DNA of 64,000 bases, from assembly GCA_008711295.1 (NCBI GenBank), contig VUYV01000010.1:8762938-8826937 (forward strand). Reading direction: 5' to 3'. The stretch is from Anarhynchus alexandrinus. Its lineage: Eukaryota; Chordata; Aves; Charadriiformes; Charadriidae. A program made the position numbers and the translations under genes. Under the pieces are notes generated by a model. That model saw only the letters and a program-made list of their open reading frames with translations, ran no database searches and was not told the DNA's origin. Shown here one piece after another: positions 46,501 through 57,560 of the stretch (positions are counted from its first letter, which is position 1; each line of letters starts with the position of its first letter).

Positions 46501-47400
46501 CAGCGGTTATTTGTTGGGGGAAAAAAATGAAAAATCCAGATTAAAAACCCCAAAATACCAAACCACGGCATGCGTGTGAGAATGGGTATACATACGTATA
46601 GGATGATAAATTGAAACGCTGAATAAATGTATCAGCAGAAGGAAATGTGCAAAAGTGGAAAACCTCTCAAATGGTGGAGTCACAGTGGCTAAAGAATATT
46701 TGTTTCAGCCTAAAACTCTAAAACAATGTGTGTGTGATACATGAGACTATTTAGGTCATGGTATGACCTAAGCATGTTCAGAGGGAAACGGTTTCATCTT
46801 TCGAAAAATAATTTAGTTGTGCTAAAGGGGATATTAATAGAGTCAAAGTCATTATATTTCAGGCATTAAAGAAATCAAATCATATAAAAGTAGCTGTTCG
46901 AAGCTAGGCAATCCATCATTTTCTGTGCTATCAACTTTTTTTTAATAAAGGAACTGGAAGGCTTCTTTTTCGGACTTTTTACCTAAGCTACCAGTTTAGT
47001 CACTATTGCATTTCAAACATTAAACAGTCACAATCTGAGATGTAAACCACTCTAACAACAGTCTGCAGTGAAGCACAGGCTGTGAGCAAGTGCGCGCCAG
47101 GGTGGGAGAACCCTTAAAGCAGAAATTATATAGATATCTATGTATATTATATAGATATTTTTAAATGTAAATAAACTGTAAACATGAGGTCTTCTATTCC
47201 AAAGAATGAACACTTCTCTCTCTTAAAAAGACAGAAATCTGGAGCAGCTGCCTTAAATCCAGTGGAATATCTCCAAATTTACATCCTCGTAACTAAATGA
47301 AGGTTTCTGCGCCTTTCCCTACGACAAAATACTCAGCTAAAAGCATAGGTCAGATAATTTTCTGACTAGACGTATGGTCCTAATTTCAAATTGAATTTGG
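46501..47400. other. AT-rich intron, no gene seen
   Basis: Frame-free AT-rich sequence; ATATAGATATCTATGTATAT at 47126-47150 is near-palindromic simple DNA. Some enhancer-like wording around 46800-46900, not separable. Confidence 0.45.
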
Positions 47401-47640
47401 CACTAAAATGGCTTAATAAGGTATGACAAATAACTAATTTCTCCAAGCTGGAAAGAACGGAAGAACATCACCCCTGCAGCTTGTCTTCTAGGGCAACAAA
47501 AGATGTGAGATAAGAGAAGTTATCTCCGCTCTTTCTTTTGTTGCATTAATCTCTTTTTACCTGCTTACCTGTCATCTGCAGCACACGTGTCCGATATACG
47601 GTTATCTCCTATTGGGGGGGTTAATTTTACGTTGTATGTT
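47401..47640. promoter_or_regulatory. Enhancer-like block with a nested hairpin carrying opposed GATA sites
   Basis: GCAACAAAAGA (47493-47503) pairs with TCTTTTGTTGC (47534-47544). Nested inside, GAGATAA (47507-47513) pairs with TTATCTC (47520-47526) around a 6-base loop. The inner arms are two opposed GATA-factor sites (AGATAA/TTATCT); a third TTATCT follows at about 47602, after an E-box ACACGTGT. All 18 arm pairs are perfect. At 52 nt it is short for a microRNA precursor and the flanks do not extend the stem. Confidence 0.45.
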
Positions 47641-48560
47641 TTAGGCAGGTGAAGCCTGGGAATGGCACCGCAGGGCACACCGCCGCCTGGCCAAAGTTTG
47701 GTGAGGAGTTAAAGCGGGCTCTGGCAGCAGCCACCCTGAAGATGCATATTAACGAGAAGAACAAAAAAAGAATCAGGCCCGGTATTGCGTAATCCCATGT
47801 GGCAAACCAAGCGCCGGTAATTTGGGGGTTGAGTTCACGGCTCTGCTCAGCGCCGGGTTTGTGTGCGAAGTGGCTCCCTCCAAACGCCGGCTCTGAGAAC
47901 CCAGCTGGTTCTCATTTCCAAACAACCAGTTTCTCTATCCCCAAGTGCTAAAGAAAATAATCCCAGCAATCCATGACTACACGCTTTCACAGGGACAGCA
48001 GTGAGAATTTGATTGTAGAGATAATTAAAGTCATTCCTGGAACTTCCAAGGAAAAGAAGTAGGGGAGGGAAAGGGGGACCAACGGGGCCAACGATGCTCG
48101 TGTTTAAATTGAACTAAGCAACCGGTTTGGCTTGGAAAAGGTGGGGGGGACACACACATACTGCTTTTGGGGAATTTGTTTTCCTGAAAATTTTCTCTCC
48201 TGCACTCTAATAGTTACAACATTTGCAAAGAAAATGTAATAGACTGTGGCGAGGAGGAAGATTAGAGTGAGGTTTGGAGCCTGGATGTTCCTAATTTGGC
48301 AAGAGCATCCAGAGGGAAATGCTTTTGCATTCTGGTAAACTTGAATAAAATTATGTACAGCCACTTCGATTAGAAGGGTTTAAAGGGAAATGATACCATA
48401 AAAGCAATAAAACCAACTGCTATCTGCTTCAAACACTGAAAACATCTTTTTAAAATTAATGTTTCCTGCAGCCCTGCCATGAGTTAGGTCTGAAATAATT
48501 TTAATATTAACAACACTCAAGAGCAGGTCAATCCAGAGCCAATCAAGCGACTGGATTAGT
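47641..48560. other. Intron, no gene seen
   Basis: Neutral to AT-rich. An 86-residue minus frame (48104-48364) and neighbours lack domains. G-rich run at 48143-48149. Confidence 0.5.
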
Positions 48561-48584
48561 CCTCTACATCTTTCCAAAACAGTG

Positions 48585-48660
48585 GAGTACTTTACACCAC
48601 TCCAGCTGGTGTAAATCAGCAGGGCGTCCCTGGCATCAGGAGAGCTGCGAGGCTCCGGCC
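48585..48660. mobile_element. Palindromic repeat relic with a perfect 9-bp inverted core
   Basis: TTTACACCA (48591-48599) and TGGTGTAAA (48607-48615) are perfect inverted arms around CTCCAGC. Continuing text TCAGCAGGGCGTCCCTGGCA fits the 'ctggtgtaaatcagcatagctccattgac' wording of the sauropsid palindromic repeat. The adjacent TAATCATAATGATGATGATT and 15-base A-run (48672-48706) are simple repeat. Confidence 0.5.
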
Positions 48661-48709
48661 GCACTAAAAAATAATCATAATGATGATGATTAAAAAAAAA
48701 AAAAAAAGC

Positions 48710-48950
48710 CTCGCTCCCAGCAAAGCTAAATTGTACAACCCCCGTGTCACGCGTCTACTCTGACCCCCGTCATCCTGAAATCGGTGTGAAATTCAGAGAT
48801 GGAGAGAAAGAGTTTAAAGCACTTGTAATCTCTCCGTCTGCACTATCTGCCTTGAGCAGGAAGGAGGGATCCGCTCAATGAGAGCTATTCAGGGCCTCTC
48901 AATTAACCTGATTAGTTCAGCACGCTGCTCTCATGAATGACACCTTATCT
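48710..48950. promoter_or_regulatory. Enhancer-like block
   Basis: CAATGAGAGCTATTCAGGGC, CTCAATTAACCTGATTAG and CTCATGAATGACACC form a compact homeodomain-rich segment at 48875-48945. Called on texture only. Confidence 0.3.
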
Positions 48951-49049
48951 TGGAAATGAAGGGGAAAAAAAAAAACAAACTTCCTTCCTTCTGGAGACGC
49001 AGGCGGCCCCTGAAGCCAGAGCAGCAGCGCCCATGGGGACCGGCTCCCC

Positions 49050-49067
49050 CATCTCCCCAGGGAGATG
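49050..49067. promoter_or_regulatory. 18-bp palindrome containing a perfect EBF site
   Basis: CATCTCCCCAGGGAGATG has two perfect 8-bp arms around CA, and contains TCCCCAGGGA (49054-49063), a full EBF consensus match. The surrounding 48960-49260 is GC-rich with meaningless overlapping frames. It is the most extended EBF-type palindrome in the window and lies 11 kb into the intron of the presumed EBF gene. Confidence 0.4.
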
Positions 49068-49269
49068 CTTTTGGGGTGGCAGGGCCAGGCAGCCCAGGTG
49101 GCCCAAGCGGGGAGGGGGGTCCCCCTCTTTCAGAGCCACCCAGGCACATGATGGGATTTGCTGCAGTGGTGAACCCCGGCGGCACAGAGCCCGGGCGGGA
49201 TGCTGCCTGCAGGTAAGGGGTAGAGCAGCCGAGGGGGCGAACCCCCGGGAACGCCGCCTTGTTTAAGCG

Positions 49270-49425
49270 TGTTGTAGTCTGGAACTCGTTTCATACGTGA
49301 CAGATTAATGAGCGATAACTGGGTTACCATGGCAAAAAGCATTCCCAAAATTCTCTTTTGTTTCCCCGAGAACAGTCTCCCTTTTCTTTTTTTTGGTTTG
49401 TTTTTTTTTTTTTTTTTCAAATCAT
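49270..49425. other. X-box-like site and T-rich tract
   Basis: GTTACCATGGCAAA (49323-49336) matches the RFX X-box palindrome at 12 of 14 positions. It is followed by T-runs at 49390-49419, which account for the Phe-rich frame here. Confidence 0.3.
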
Positions 49426-49429
49426 TCCA

Positions 49430-49720
49430 CTTTACAATAACACAAATATTAACTAAGTGTGTTATTCTTTCAAGTGTGGATGAATGTCAACAAGGCTGAC
49501 TGTTACGTACAAACTCCAAGAATTAATCAAGGAAAATAGGTGCCTCAATTACAATTATAATACTGAAAACTCAAATTTATTAATGCCCAGCCGACTTTGA
49601 AAGCATTTATTAAGAAAACTCCGATGACTTCAAAAGTATTAATGCACTAATGACGCATTAGGGCATGATGTATTAATGTTCTTGTAATTTCTGACAAATG
49701 AAGTTACCATTGTCACAGCG
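49430..49720. promoter_or_regulatory. Enhancer-like block with clustered ATTAATG homeodomain sites
   Basis: ATTAATG occurs three times in the same orientation (49579, 49638, 49672), with CACTAATGACGCATTAGG between the last two, giving at least six TAAT/ATTA cores in about 100 bp. No frames, no simple repeat. A good conserved-element candidate. Confidence 0.4.
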
Positions 49721-49945
49721 GGGCAATCCTTCAGAAAAAAAAAAAGAAAAGTTCCTCTCTCCTGCCATGCAGTATACAACAGACGACAATTCGTGTACAC
49801 ATAATGGGGTTCAGCGAGAAGTTTTCCTCCTACACCACAGTACAGTTTATTCCGTTTTTTAGAATGCCAGAGCTATTATGGAGTTCACTATGCTTTAACA
49901 AAAAAAAAAAAAAAAAGATGGTAGATGTAGCATAGGGATTGTCTT
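49721..49945. other. AT-rich intron with A-runs, no gene seen
   Basis: A-runs at 49735-49750 and 49901-49917. Otherwise unremarkable. Confidence 0.5.
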
Positions 49946-49947
49946 GC

Positions 49948-50115
49948 CTAAACAGCTCTTTAGGGTAGAGACTCTCTCACTATGCCATCGTACATCCCCC
50001 GCTCAGCAGCGCTCAAAGCCCCGCAGCCCAGCGGAGCCCAGTAGCATCAGCCCATGGTGCCAATGGGAAACCAAGACCCAGAGATAAGAAAACGCCCAAG
50101 TTTTACAGAGCTGCT
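49948..50115. mobile_element. Probable CORE-SINE/MIR-type relic
   Basis: CAGCTCTTTAGGGTAGAGAC then TCTCTCACTATG resembles the 'agctctttggggcagggactgtctctcac-atg' part of old amniote repeats, and GGGAAACCAAGACCCAGAGA then TAAGAAAACGCCCAAG resembles the 'ggaaac-gaggcacagagaggttaag-acttgcccaag' core. Two recognisable parts in one stretch make chance less likely, but the copy is poor. Confidence 0.4.
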
Positions 50116-52140
50116 TTTAGCACATAAACCCCACCTTGAGAAACAAATTCCGCCCTAGAGCCCCGAAGAGTGCAGGATGACACAGGGCACTCCTTTGTAA
50201 AGCAGCGGGACTCCCTCGTTTTTCTTTAAAAAGGGCCAAATCCTGATCCTAGCTGGGGGGCAGCTATCACAAAACACGTGCTGGTCCTTTCCTTCTCCTG
50301 CCTGCATAACCGCCAGCAAGACGTGCCGTGGGGCGCGCTCCCGTCTGCAGCTCGATCCCGGCTCGTGCGGGACTTGGAGATGCTACCATCAGATCATAAT
50401 AGCTCTGAGCGGGCTAATTTTCTTCTTCTTTTAGAGCAAAGAACTTTATAATGAATAAAGAATACATTTCTCCTCTTCTTGTGTCATCCCTCTACAAAAT
50501 CTGAACTAGGTAAAGTGGTTTTTAACATCCACTTATCAAAGTGACTTAACATCTGGGAAGTCAGCCAATGGTTATGTAGCGATGCAGATGCCAAAAAATC
50601 CAACTGAAAGATTGTGTTCGGGGAGATTACAGAGAAGACCTGACTCAACTGGGTGGAAGCGGATGGTTATTCTGGTCAGGAAAGCCTGAGAGTCTCCCTG
50701 CAAAATCATGGAGAAAATGAAGGAAAACGATTATGTTTTAAACAGCTTCCTTCTAACCCGCTGGAGACACTGGCTGTATCCTGTACCAACAGCTTTTTCC
50801 AAAGGCAAATTTTGGAATCAACAGATGAACAGTTTGGCAAAGTCCAAAAGAAGATGAACAGAAAATGGTTTTCTGTCTCTGGCAGTCATCGAGACAACAC
50901 TAACAAGAGGAAGATCCTTTTTTTATTGCTAGACACTCACAGTGGGGTATCAATTCTTCCTAACATTTACTTTATATAAAATTTATCCTTCCCAGGGTCA
51001 CAATCATGTCACTTTAGGATGTCTCTTTTTTTTTTTTTTTAAATTAATCTTTGAAAAAATGACCTAAACATTCAGCTAATTGAACGACGCGCGATTAGCT
51101 GAAACAGTTTGCAACTCTGATTAAAAAGCCAAGGTGAGAGGAGAGCGGAGGAAGCCCGAGCGTACCGCAAGCCTTTAGGACCCCGGCACTATGTCATTGT
51201 AGCATCGCCTTTTTTTTTAACCCCATTTTTCATCTCCTTCTAGCCCGGCGTGGCACCGGAAGAGTTAAAGAAAACAATAAAAGAACAACTGAGTGTACAG
51301 GGTAGGATTTACTGGCATTTACTTTTAATCTATGGTCCTTTGCTCCGTGGCTTATCAGCCCTATGTCAGCCCTTTTTCCTCCTTTATATTTCATGAGGGG
51401 ACCCACATGCTGGTACTGAGAGACAGAGCCCAAGAGTCTGTAAGCTTTTTGTCAGGTAAAAAGAGAAGAAAAAGGAAAGGAACAAGAGGAAAAGCAAAGC
51501 TAAGAGGCATCTATTAGATGTCACTAGGCTTTTGTATTCATGTCAATGATTCAGGATTAGAGTATTTGAAATAATCTTATTGAGAGAACTCAAAAGCCCC
51601 ACAGAGGGAAAGCCTGCTCGGTAGCATATGGCAGAGCAGCGGACAATATCTTATTAAGGATGTGTTAGCTAACACCATTACTTTTTATATTACATTACTG
51701 AACTATTGTGCCTCAGCCGGTTAGCGAGATGGCATAGTTGTGGAATGCCATTTTGGACGTTACCGCGTTGTTACAAAACCGGAGAGATTTGGCCGGGCGT
51801 CCAGGCTGGCCCGGCAGGGGGGCGGTGGTGATGCTGCCCCCTCACCGCCCCCCCGGACCGCCGGGAAGGGTAACCCGCGCCTCACCGGCAACGGGGAAAA
51901 CCATGTCCCCAAACTTACTGGTGGCCACACTGCTCTCGCCATGTGTGACACCATCCAGCACCCACCCTGCACCCCCCCAAATTCGGGTCCCTGCCTTTCA
52001 GGTCCAGCGGGCTCACCGCTGCCGGGCGAAACGGGGGTACAGAGGGCAGCTTCTGCTATGCCTCCAACAGAAAAAATCCCAAACTATTGCCAAAGTCAGC
52101 TTCTTGTCAGATGAAGGGAATTTAATTTTGTTATAGTGAA
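50116..52140. other. Intron, no gene seen
   Basis: A repeat trace GGGCCAAATCCTGATCCTAG lies at 50233-50256. 50400-50600 is enhancer-like (AGATCATAATAGCTCTGAGC). T-run at 51027-51042. The frames at 51738-52136 are GC-driven and overlap in two phases. 51640-51730 is again low-repeat and AT-rich. Confidence 0.45.
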
Positions 52141-55100
52141 TGCGGTTAGTCTAAAATCTTTCTGTGCTCTTGGACAAAAGCTTGTAATTGGAGAAATAGC
52201 TCTTTTTAAAGTTATCTTCATCTGCCTACACCTTTAGAGGCAGCGAGAAACCAAAGACAAAACAGTACTGTTCATAGCATTTCAATGATTGCAGTGAAAG
52301 GCTCTATATCTGGGTCACCTTACTACTGTCCAGTATATAATTTCAGTGACTTGAAATAAAGCCTTTTAATAACTAATTTCATATAATTCACATATTAACA
52401 GCACCAGAAAATTTGTTTTCACATTTCCTATTTCCAAACACTATTTTTAAAAAGTGGGTAGAAAATTATTCGTTCTGCTTTAAAAAAAACTTCTAAAATA
52501 CTGTCCTTAGCAAAAAAAGTAAACACTCATTTGATACAGTAATATATTCTGATCACAAACTACCTATGCAAAGTTGCTAATGTGACACACTGGGAACTTT
52601 GTATGGCTTTTCTGTACTTTTCCAGAACTGTTACAGAAAAAAAAAACCCCGTGATGCTACAGGGAAAGAGAAAAATTCATACCAGTATTTACCACCACTA
52701 CTACAGAGACTTGCTGCTCTCTGAGGACAACATTAAATCCATTTCTAGAAAGTTATCTCACTCATGATTTATACAGAAACCTACAATTGTTTCTTACTTT
52801 CTTTTAACTTTATTAGTTAGATGTTCTATTAAAATTATATACCTCCAGCAGGCAGAAGTGGATTTGAATTTAGCATAGTTATTTTTGTAGATGTGGCCAA
52901 TTACTTACAAGAATACATTTCGGTGGCTAAAACATGCAAACATTTATGACTACTCACAGGAAGAAAACTACTCATATGCCTCCGCTTCTGCACAATAAGG
53001 CTTGGATTATGTTTTTACCCAATAAATGCTGGGATAGAGCTAAGATACATTTTTCATGTTACGAATAATTTTATCTAATCTGCATTAAAACTGAGGATGA
53101 TCTTTGAAAATACATTTTCCTATTGCTCTTATTTATGTGTGCATTCCCACTGTGACAGCAAATATGGAAATAAATCAGGTGTTAAGACGGGACAGGAAAT
53201 TTATCCACACCACAAACTGTGTGCACATATATATGCGTATAAGAAAAAGCCGGTATTTTTTTCCCCAAAAAAATATCTCCACTCGAGAAAGAGAAGAACT
53301 GGCCCTGAGCTGCGTGGAGCCAGGGAGCCCATGGCGCTGAGCACATCCTCCCTGCTGCGGGACACGCTTTGAAGCAGGCGTTCATATTAAGAAATGGATA
53401 GGTATGAATAGCACATTTGAAGTTTGGTGGCCAGAAACAAAGGGACGGATCGCCCTGCCAGGCCCTGGGCTCCTCTGGGGACCAGCCCGATGCACTCGGA
53501 GCTTTACCTGATGCTGCAGGAGGCCACGGCACACAGGCAGCCAAACTTTTTAAAGCACCTCTAACCTCTGATGCCCAAATCCTGCCATCTGAGCGGAGCA
53601 GCAAGGCAGCCCATGAGGTCTCAATTAGACCTTGGGGTGCTGCTCTGCACAAGAAAACCCATAGGGTCTTCAGGATGGACTTTGAGGAGTTAGACAAGCC
53701 AATGCAGTCTCCTAAAATTGTTAACCCTGGCTGACCAAGATCGAAATTTTCAGAAAGAGCCCAAGGGACTTACCGAGCTGCTGGCAGCCGCGGCTCTGAA
53801 AGCAGCAGGCGCAGAGCTGCTCGCCCCGGGCTCACCGTCCACCCAAGGCAGAGCAGAGCGATATGGACACAGACACGCTGACCTTGGGGTCTCCAGGCAG
53901 CAGGTCCAGCACATTCCATGTGTGCACTCAAGTCAACTTTTCTGGACTGTCGGCACAACTGGCCAAGCCCCAAAGGGCTGTAGGTGAGCCCTAAAGATGG
54001 TAGTCAAATGCCAAACGCAATACAGCAGAGTGGACTTCAGTTTCCCTCATCCCTAGGACATTCAATGCACGCCTAAGTTTTTTATTCTCCATAGAAAAAC
54101 CTCAACATCAGTTTTTAAACTGCATCAGGAGAAGCGCTTCTCTTTGGGAATGCGACCATCCACCTGCCTAGAAATTACACAGCGTCTGACACAACGAACC
54201 TTCTTTGCGATAGGAGCCTCTGTTGTATCGTCGTGATATTAAATAGTAATAATCAGGCATAAGATCGCAGTGAAATAAAGCCCAAAACACTAGCTGCAGA
54301 TTCAAAAGGCATCACCGAGAGAAGCAAGTAACTATTAGGGTAGTGTGAAATGTTTGCAGTGAAACCCAAAACCACATAAAACTTGCCTGGTTTGGGGTTT
54401 TATAACAAACTGAAAACTCGGAACAGGTTTGCTGAGAAAATCACAAACCTCCTGAGTGAAGCTGAGACCAAATTAAGGTTTTGCATAATAGTTTTGAGAT
54501 TATATAAAAATTCTTATACTTGGGGCAGAGGGGAGAGGAATCAAACAAACAATAAGCAGGAGCCGGTTTGACCCTGACCAAGTTCACTCAACCCCAAGCG
54601 CAAAATAAACAAATTTTGAAGCAGCAGCGATATGTGCCAACCCCAATGGGCTGAAACCAAGAGATTTTTGCAAAAACTCTCGCAAAGTTACCCCCAGCTC
54701 TAGTGATTTCTTCACCAGAAAGAGGACCGACACTGCATGCATTAGGAGCACTGGTGGAGGGACGAGCATGTCTGACTCTCTGTGTGAGAAGCATCTACTG
54801 ATCAGAGTCTCCCATTTATCTCACAAAGGCTCAAAATGCCTTTGGTTGCCTAAGTCATGTGGGAAATGTTTTGGGTAATGCTTCTCAGATGCATCAATCA
54901 CAACCAAATCCTCGAGGATGTGTTTTTCGGTCCCTCCCCTCCCAGAAATGTATGGGTTCACAGGCGCCGGGAGTTTGCATGAAATGCTCAAGGCCAACTT
55001 CTGCCCGTCTGAACACCCTGCTCAGAGGCCCTGAGGGTTTAGGCAGCACAGCCTTAAAAGACAGCCTGGGAGACATCTCTGTGCAGTGCTGGGGGTCGTC

Positions 55101-55740
55101 CTCTGTCACACAGTTTTTGGTCCCCAGACTCCCTCCCTGGTGGATCAATAACTCCCATCTGGCTCTGGAAGTGGCACAGCGATGAGGTGGGCACTTTCCA
55201 GTAAGAGATTAGAGAGAGCGGCCAAATATTCAGGCCCAGGAGCATTTCTCACCCATGCCTTGACATCTATCAGAGACAGCCACATCTGCCCCCCTGTGTG
55301 CAAAAACCACCCAAGGACCCAGGACAGACGGGACCCGCAGCCTCCTGCAGCCCGGCATGAGCACGGGGAGAGCAGGACACCTTCCCCTGACCCCACACAG
55401 ACAGGTTCAGGTACCACATATGGCCAGGGGGGCCAAGAACTGGGCCTCCTGCAAAGGGACCGCTGCCAAAGCGCCTGGCATCTTCTGCCACTTTGCCGTG
55501 ACGAGCCCGTGTCCCTGCAGTCTGGCTGGGGGATGAGCTGCGGCGCGGATCCCATCCCCTGCAGCAAAGCAATCCTCGGCAGCACCCTCTCAGGCAAAAT
55601 GCCCACCTCATCCTCCCACCGGCACCTCTCCCGAAGCTGGCCCGCTCTGCCAGCCTGCCCGCCTCTCCATCACCCTCCCTCCGGGCACGGAAAGCTACTG
55701 CAAAACGCATTAATCGCCGCGTCTGCCTAACAAGTGTATT
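52141..55740. other. Mixed intron, no gene seen
   Basis: 52140-53250 is AT-rich and frame-poor, with possible conserved wording at 52260-52420. 53270-55740 is neutral with long overlapping frames on both strands (171 residues minus at 53182-53697; 182 plus at 55182-55730), none with a domain or exon borders. Confidence 0.5.
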
Positions 55741-56170
55741 TGTGGGGAGGATGCAGCGAGCACGATACAGTCCTGTGTGTCATTTTTCCACCTGCCTGAT
55801 ATTTAGGATGAAAAGATGATCAGGCCCATAAAATACAATCCACTACATGATGACTTGTAAAGCGGTAAAATGGAGACATTGAAAATCATTCACGCCTCTT
55901 TTCATGTCATTGCACAGTGAAATCCTACCCACAAACATAAAATTTTTCAGGTTAAAGGCTGAAAGATTTCAAAAACATATGCAGGTAAGTTGGCTCCCTC
56001 CCTAGCCGCGGCAGCTGGGTGTACCAGGAGCGGATTACGGAGAGCCCCAGTTGAGCATCCCCATACAGCGGATGTCGAACGCACACAGGCCTTTCAAACT
56101 CTGGTGGCAGGTCATGCATTAAAATGTACCTTGGTGTCATCTGATAATAATGCATAAAAAAATAAATATT
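55741..56170. promoter_or_regulatory. Enhancer-like block
   Basis: 55790-55960 (GATATTTAGGATGAAAAGATG, CTACATGATGACTTGTAAAG) and 56080-56170 (GTCATGCATTAAAATG, CTGATAATAATGCATAAA) have conserved-element texture. A short plus-strand segment with consensus splice borders sits inside at 55951-55984 (see findings). Confidence 0.3.
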
Positions 56171-56870
56171 ATGGCCTCCAATCCATGAGTTCCCATCCCT
56201 GCTTCATGGATGAGAGCTCTGATTGAGCCTTGTTCCTCCCAAATTGCACCCGAAGCAGCACGTGAAGAACTTCAATATATTGCCAGACAAAGGTCAGAAG
56301 AAACCCTAGTCATCCTCATGCTGACCCACCACCTCAGGGTATGCGGCCTCACCCGGGGAGAGCTCCAGCACCAAACCCGGCAACTTACACCACAACTGAA
56401 GTTTATCTATCCAAAAGACAGACAGTCGCGAGGTTTTCTAAGTAGGTCTCATCTGGACTGGTAAACCTCAGCAAGGCCCATTTCAAGTCACTCTCACCAA
56501 CCCGCTCGTGAGCTCTGGGAAGAAGCAAAATTTGGGAAGGACCAGCGATTGCCAAAGGGGTGGTTTTCAGCCCTTTTTCTGTGCAACGTCACAAGCTGGA
56601 GGTATATGGTATAGATCCTAAACGCGGAGATTTTTCTGCCGCTATATTTGGGATTGCAGTGCTTATTCCTATTCTATCAGTCAATAGGACTCCTGTTTAC
56701 TGGATGCAGCCATAAAAGGTAAAGAAGCCCCAGCAGGCACGGGTAACACCATTAAATATCGGTCCCGACAGGGGTAAATTGGGTTTAAAAGTTTGGAACA
56801 GAATGCCGAGAGAAGAGCCTCTTTCCTGAACCAAGGAATAATATAAAGCCCCACTTTCTCCCCTATGTGA
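56171..56870. other. Intron, no gene seen
   Basis: Neutral composition, one 84-residue plus frame without recognisable features, nothing else. Confidence 0.5.
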
Positions 56871-57560
56871 CTTTTGTCATTATCATCTTTTCTGATTCTT
56901 ACAAAGCAAACCTAATTAGGAAGCTCTCTCATTAGTCTTCCAGAAAAATTAGCACAGCTTATGCTAATTACTCCTGTAAAATTTAATAAACTCGTTGAAA
57001 TGGGAATAGTCTAATGAGGTTTTATTTATTGAACTAAGATAACTGTAAGGAAAAAGGTTAGGACACCAGGATATCCAGAGTGGTAATAAAACTACAATTT
57101 ATTCAATTTCTTCACAGGAATTTTATTGCAAACCTTTTAAATTCAAATATGAGTTACAATTTGAAAGTTAAATCAATCCAGAATTTAATTTAATAACAGG
57201 AAGTGCTCTGTGTTTTCTTTAAGTGTGATTACAATGCAGCTCTGCCACTGCACTTGTGGGAGGAATTGTGCGTTTGTATTGTGACAATAATACCCCTTTT
57301 AAAATGAGTTCCTGTTCATCAGATCTTCATCTCAACACATGTAACTGGATTAGCAATAAAATATACAGGCTATGCTAAGAAGATGATTCAGACACACACA
57401 AGTTTCCAAGACACTCCCTTGAAATGACTGCTCTATAAGCATAATAGATTTATTTTGTTCTCCAGAGAAAATTTAGATCGCTCTACGAGTATAAATTTTA
57501 GGTCCCTTTCACTGCTATATCTGCTGATACTATAATAGAGCAAAGTATGAAGCAATTTTA
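56871..57560. promoter_or_regulatory. Extended enhancer-like region
   Basis: Frame-free, word-diverse AT-rich DNA. AACCTAATTAGGAAGC (56910) is a near-palindromic homeodomain dimer site, CTTATGCTAATTACTCC follows at 56958, and ATTGTGACAAT (57278-57288) is an inverted pair of SOX cores. GACACAAAGT-type words recur. A likely cluster of conserved elements, pending alignment. Confidence 0.4.

Noticed and set aside
47493..47544. MicroRNA precursor
   Set aside because: Stem is too short overall and does not extend outside the 11-bp arms. Kept only as a structural/GATA element.
53182..55730. Frames of 171 and 182 residues on opposite strands
   Set aside because: Overlapping competitors on the other strand, no domain, no exon borders.
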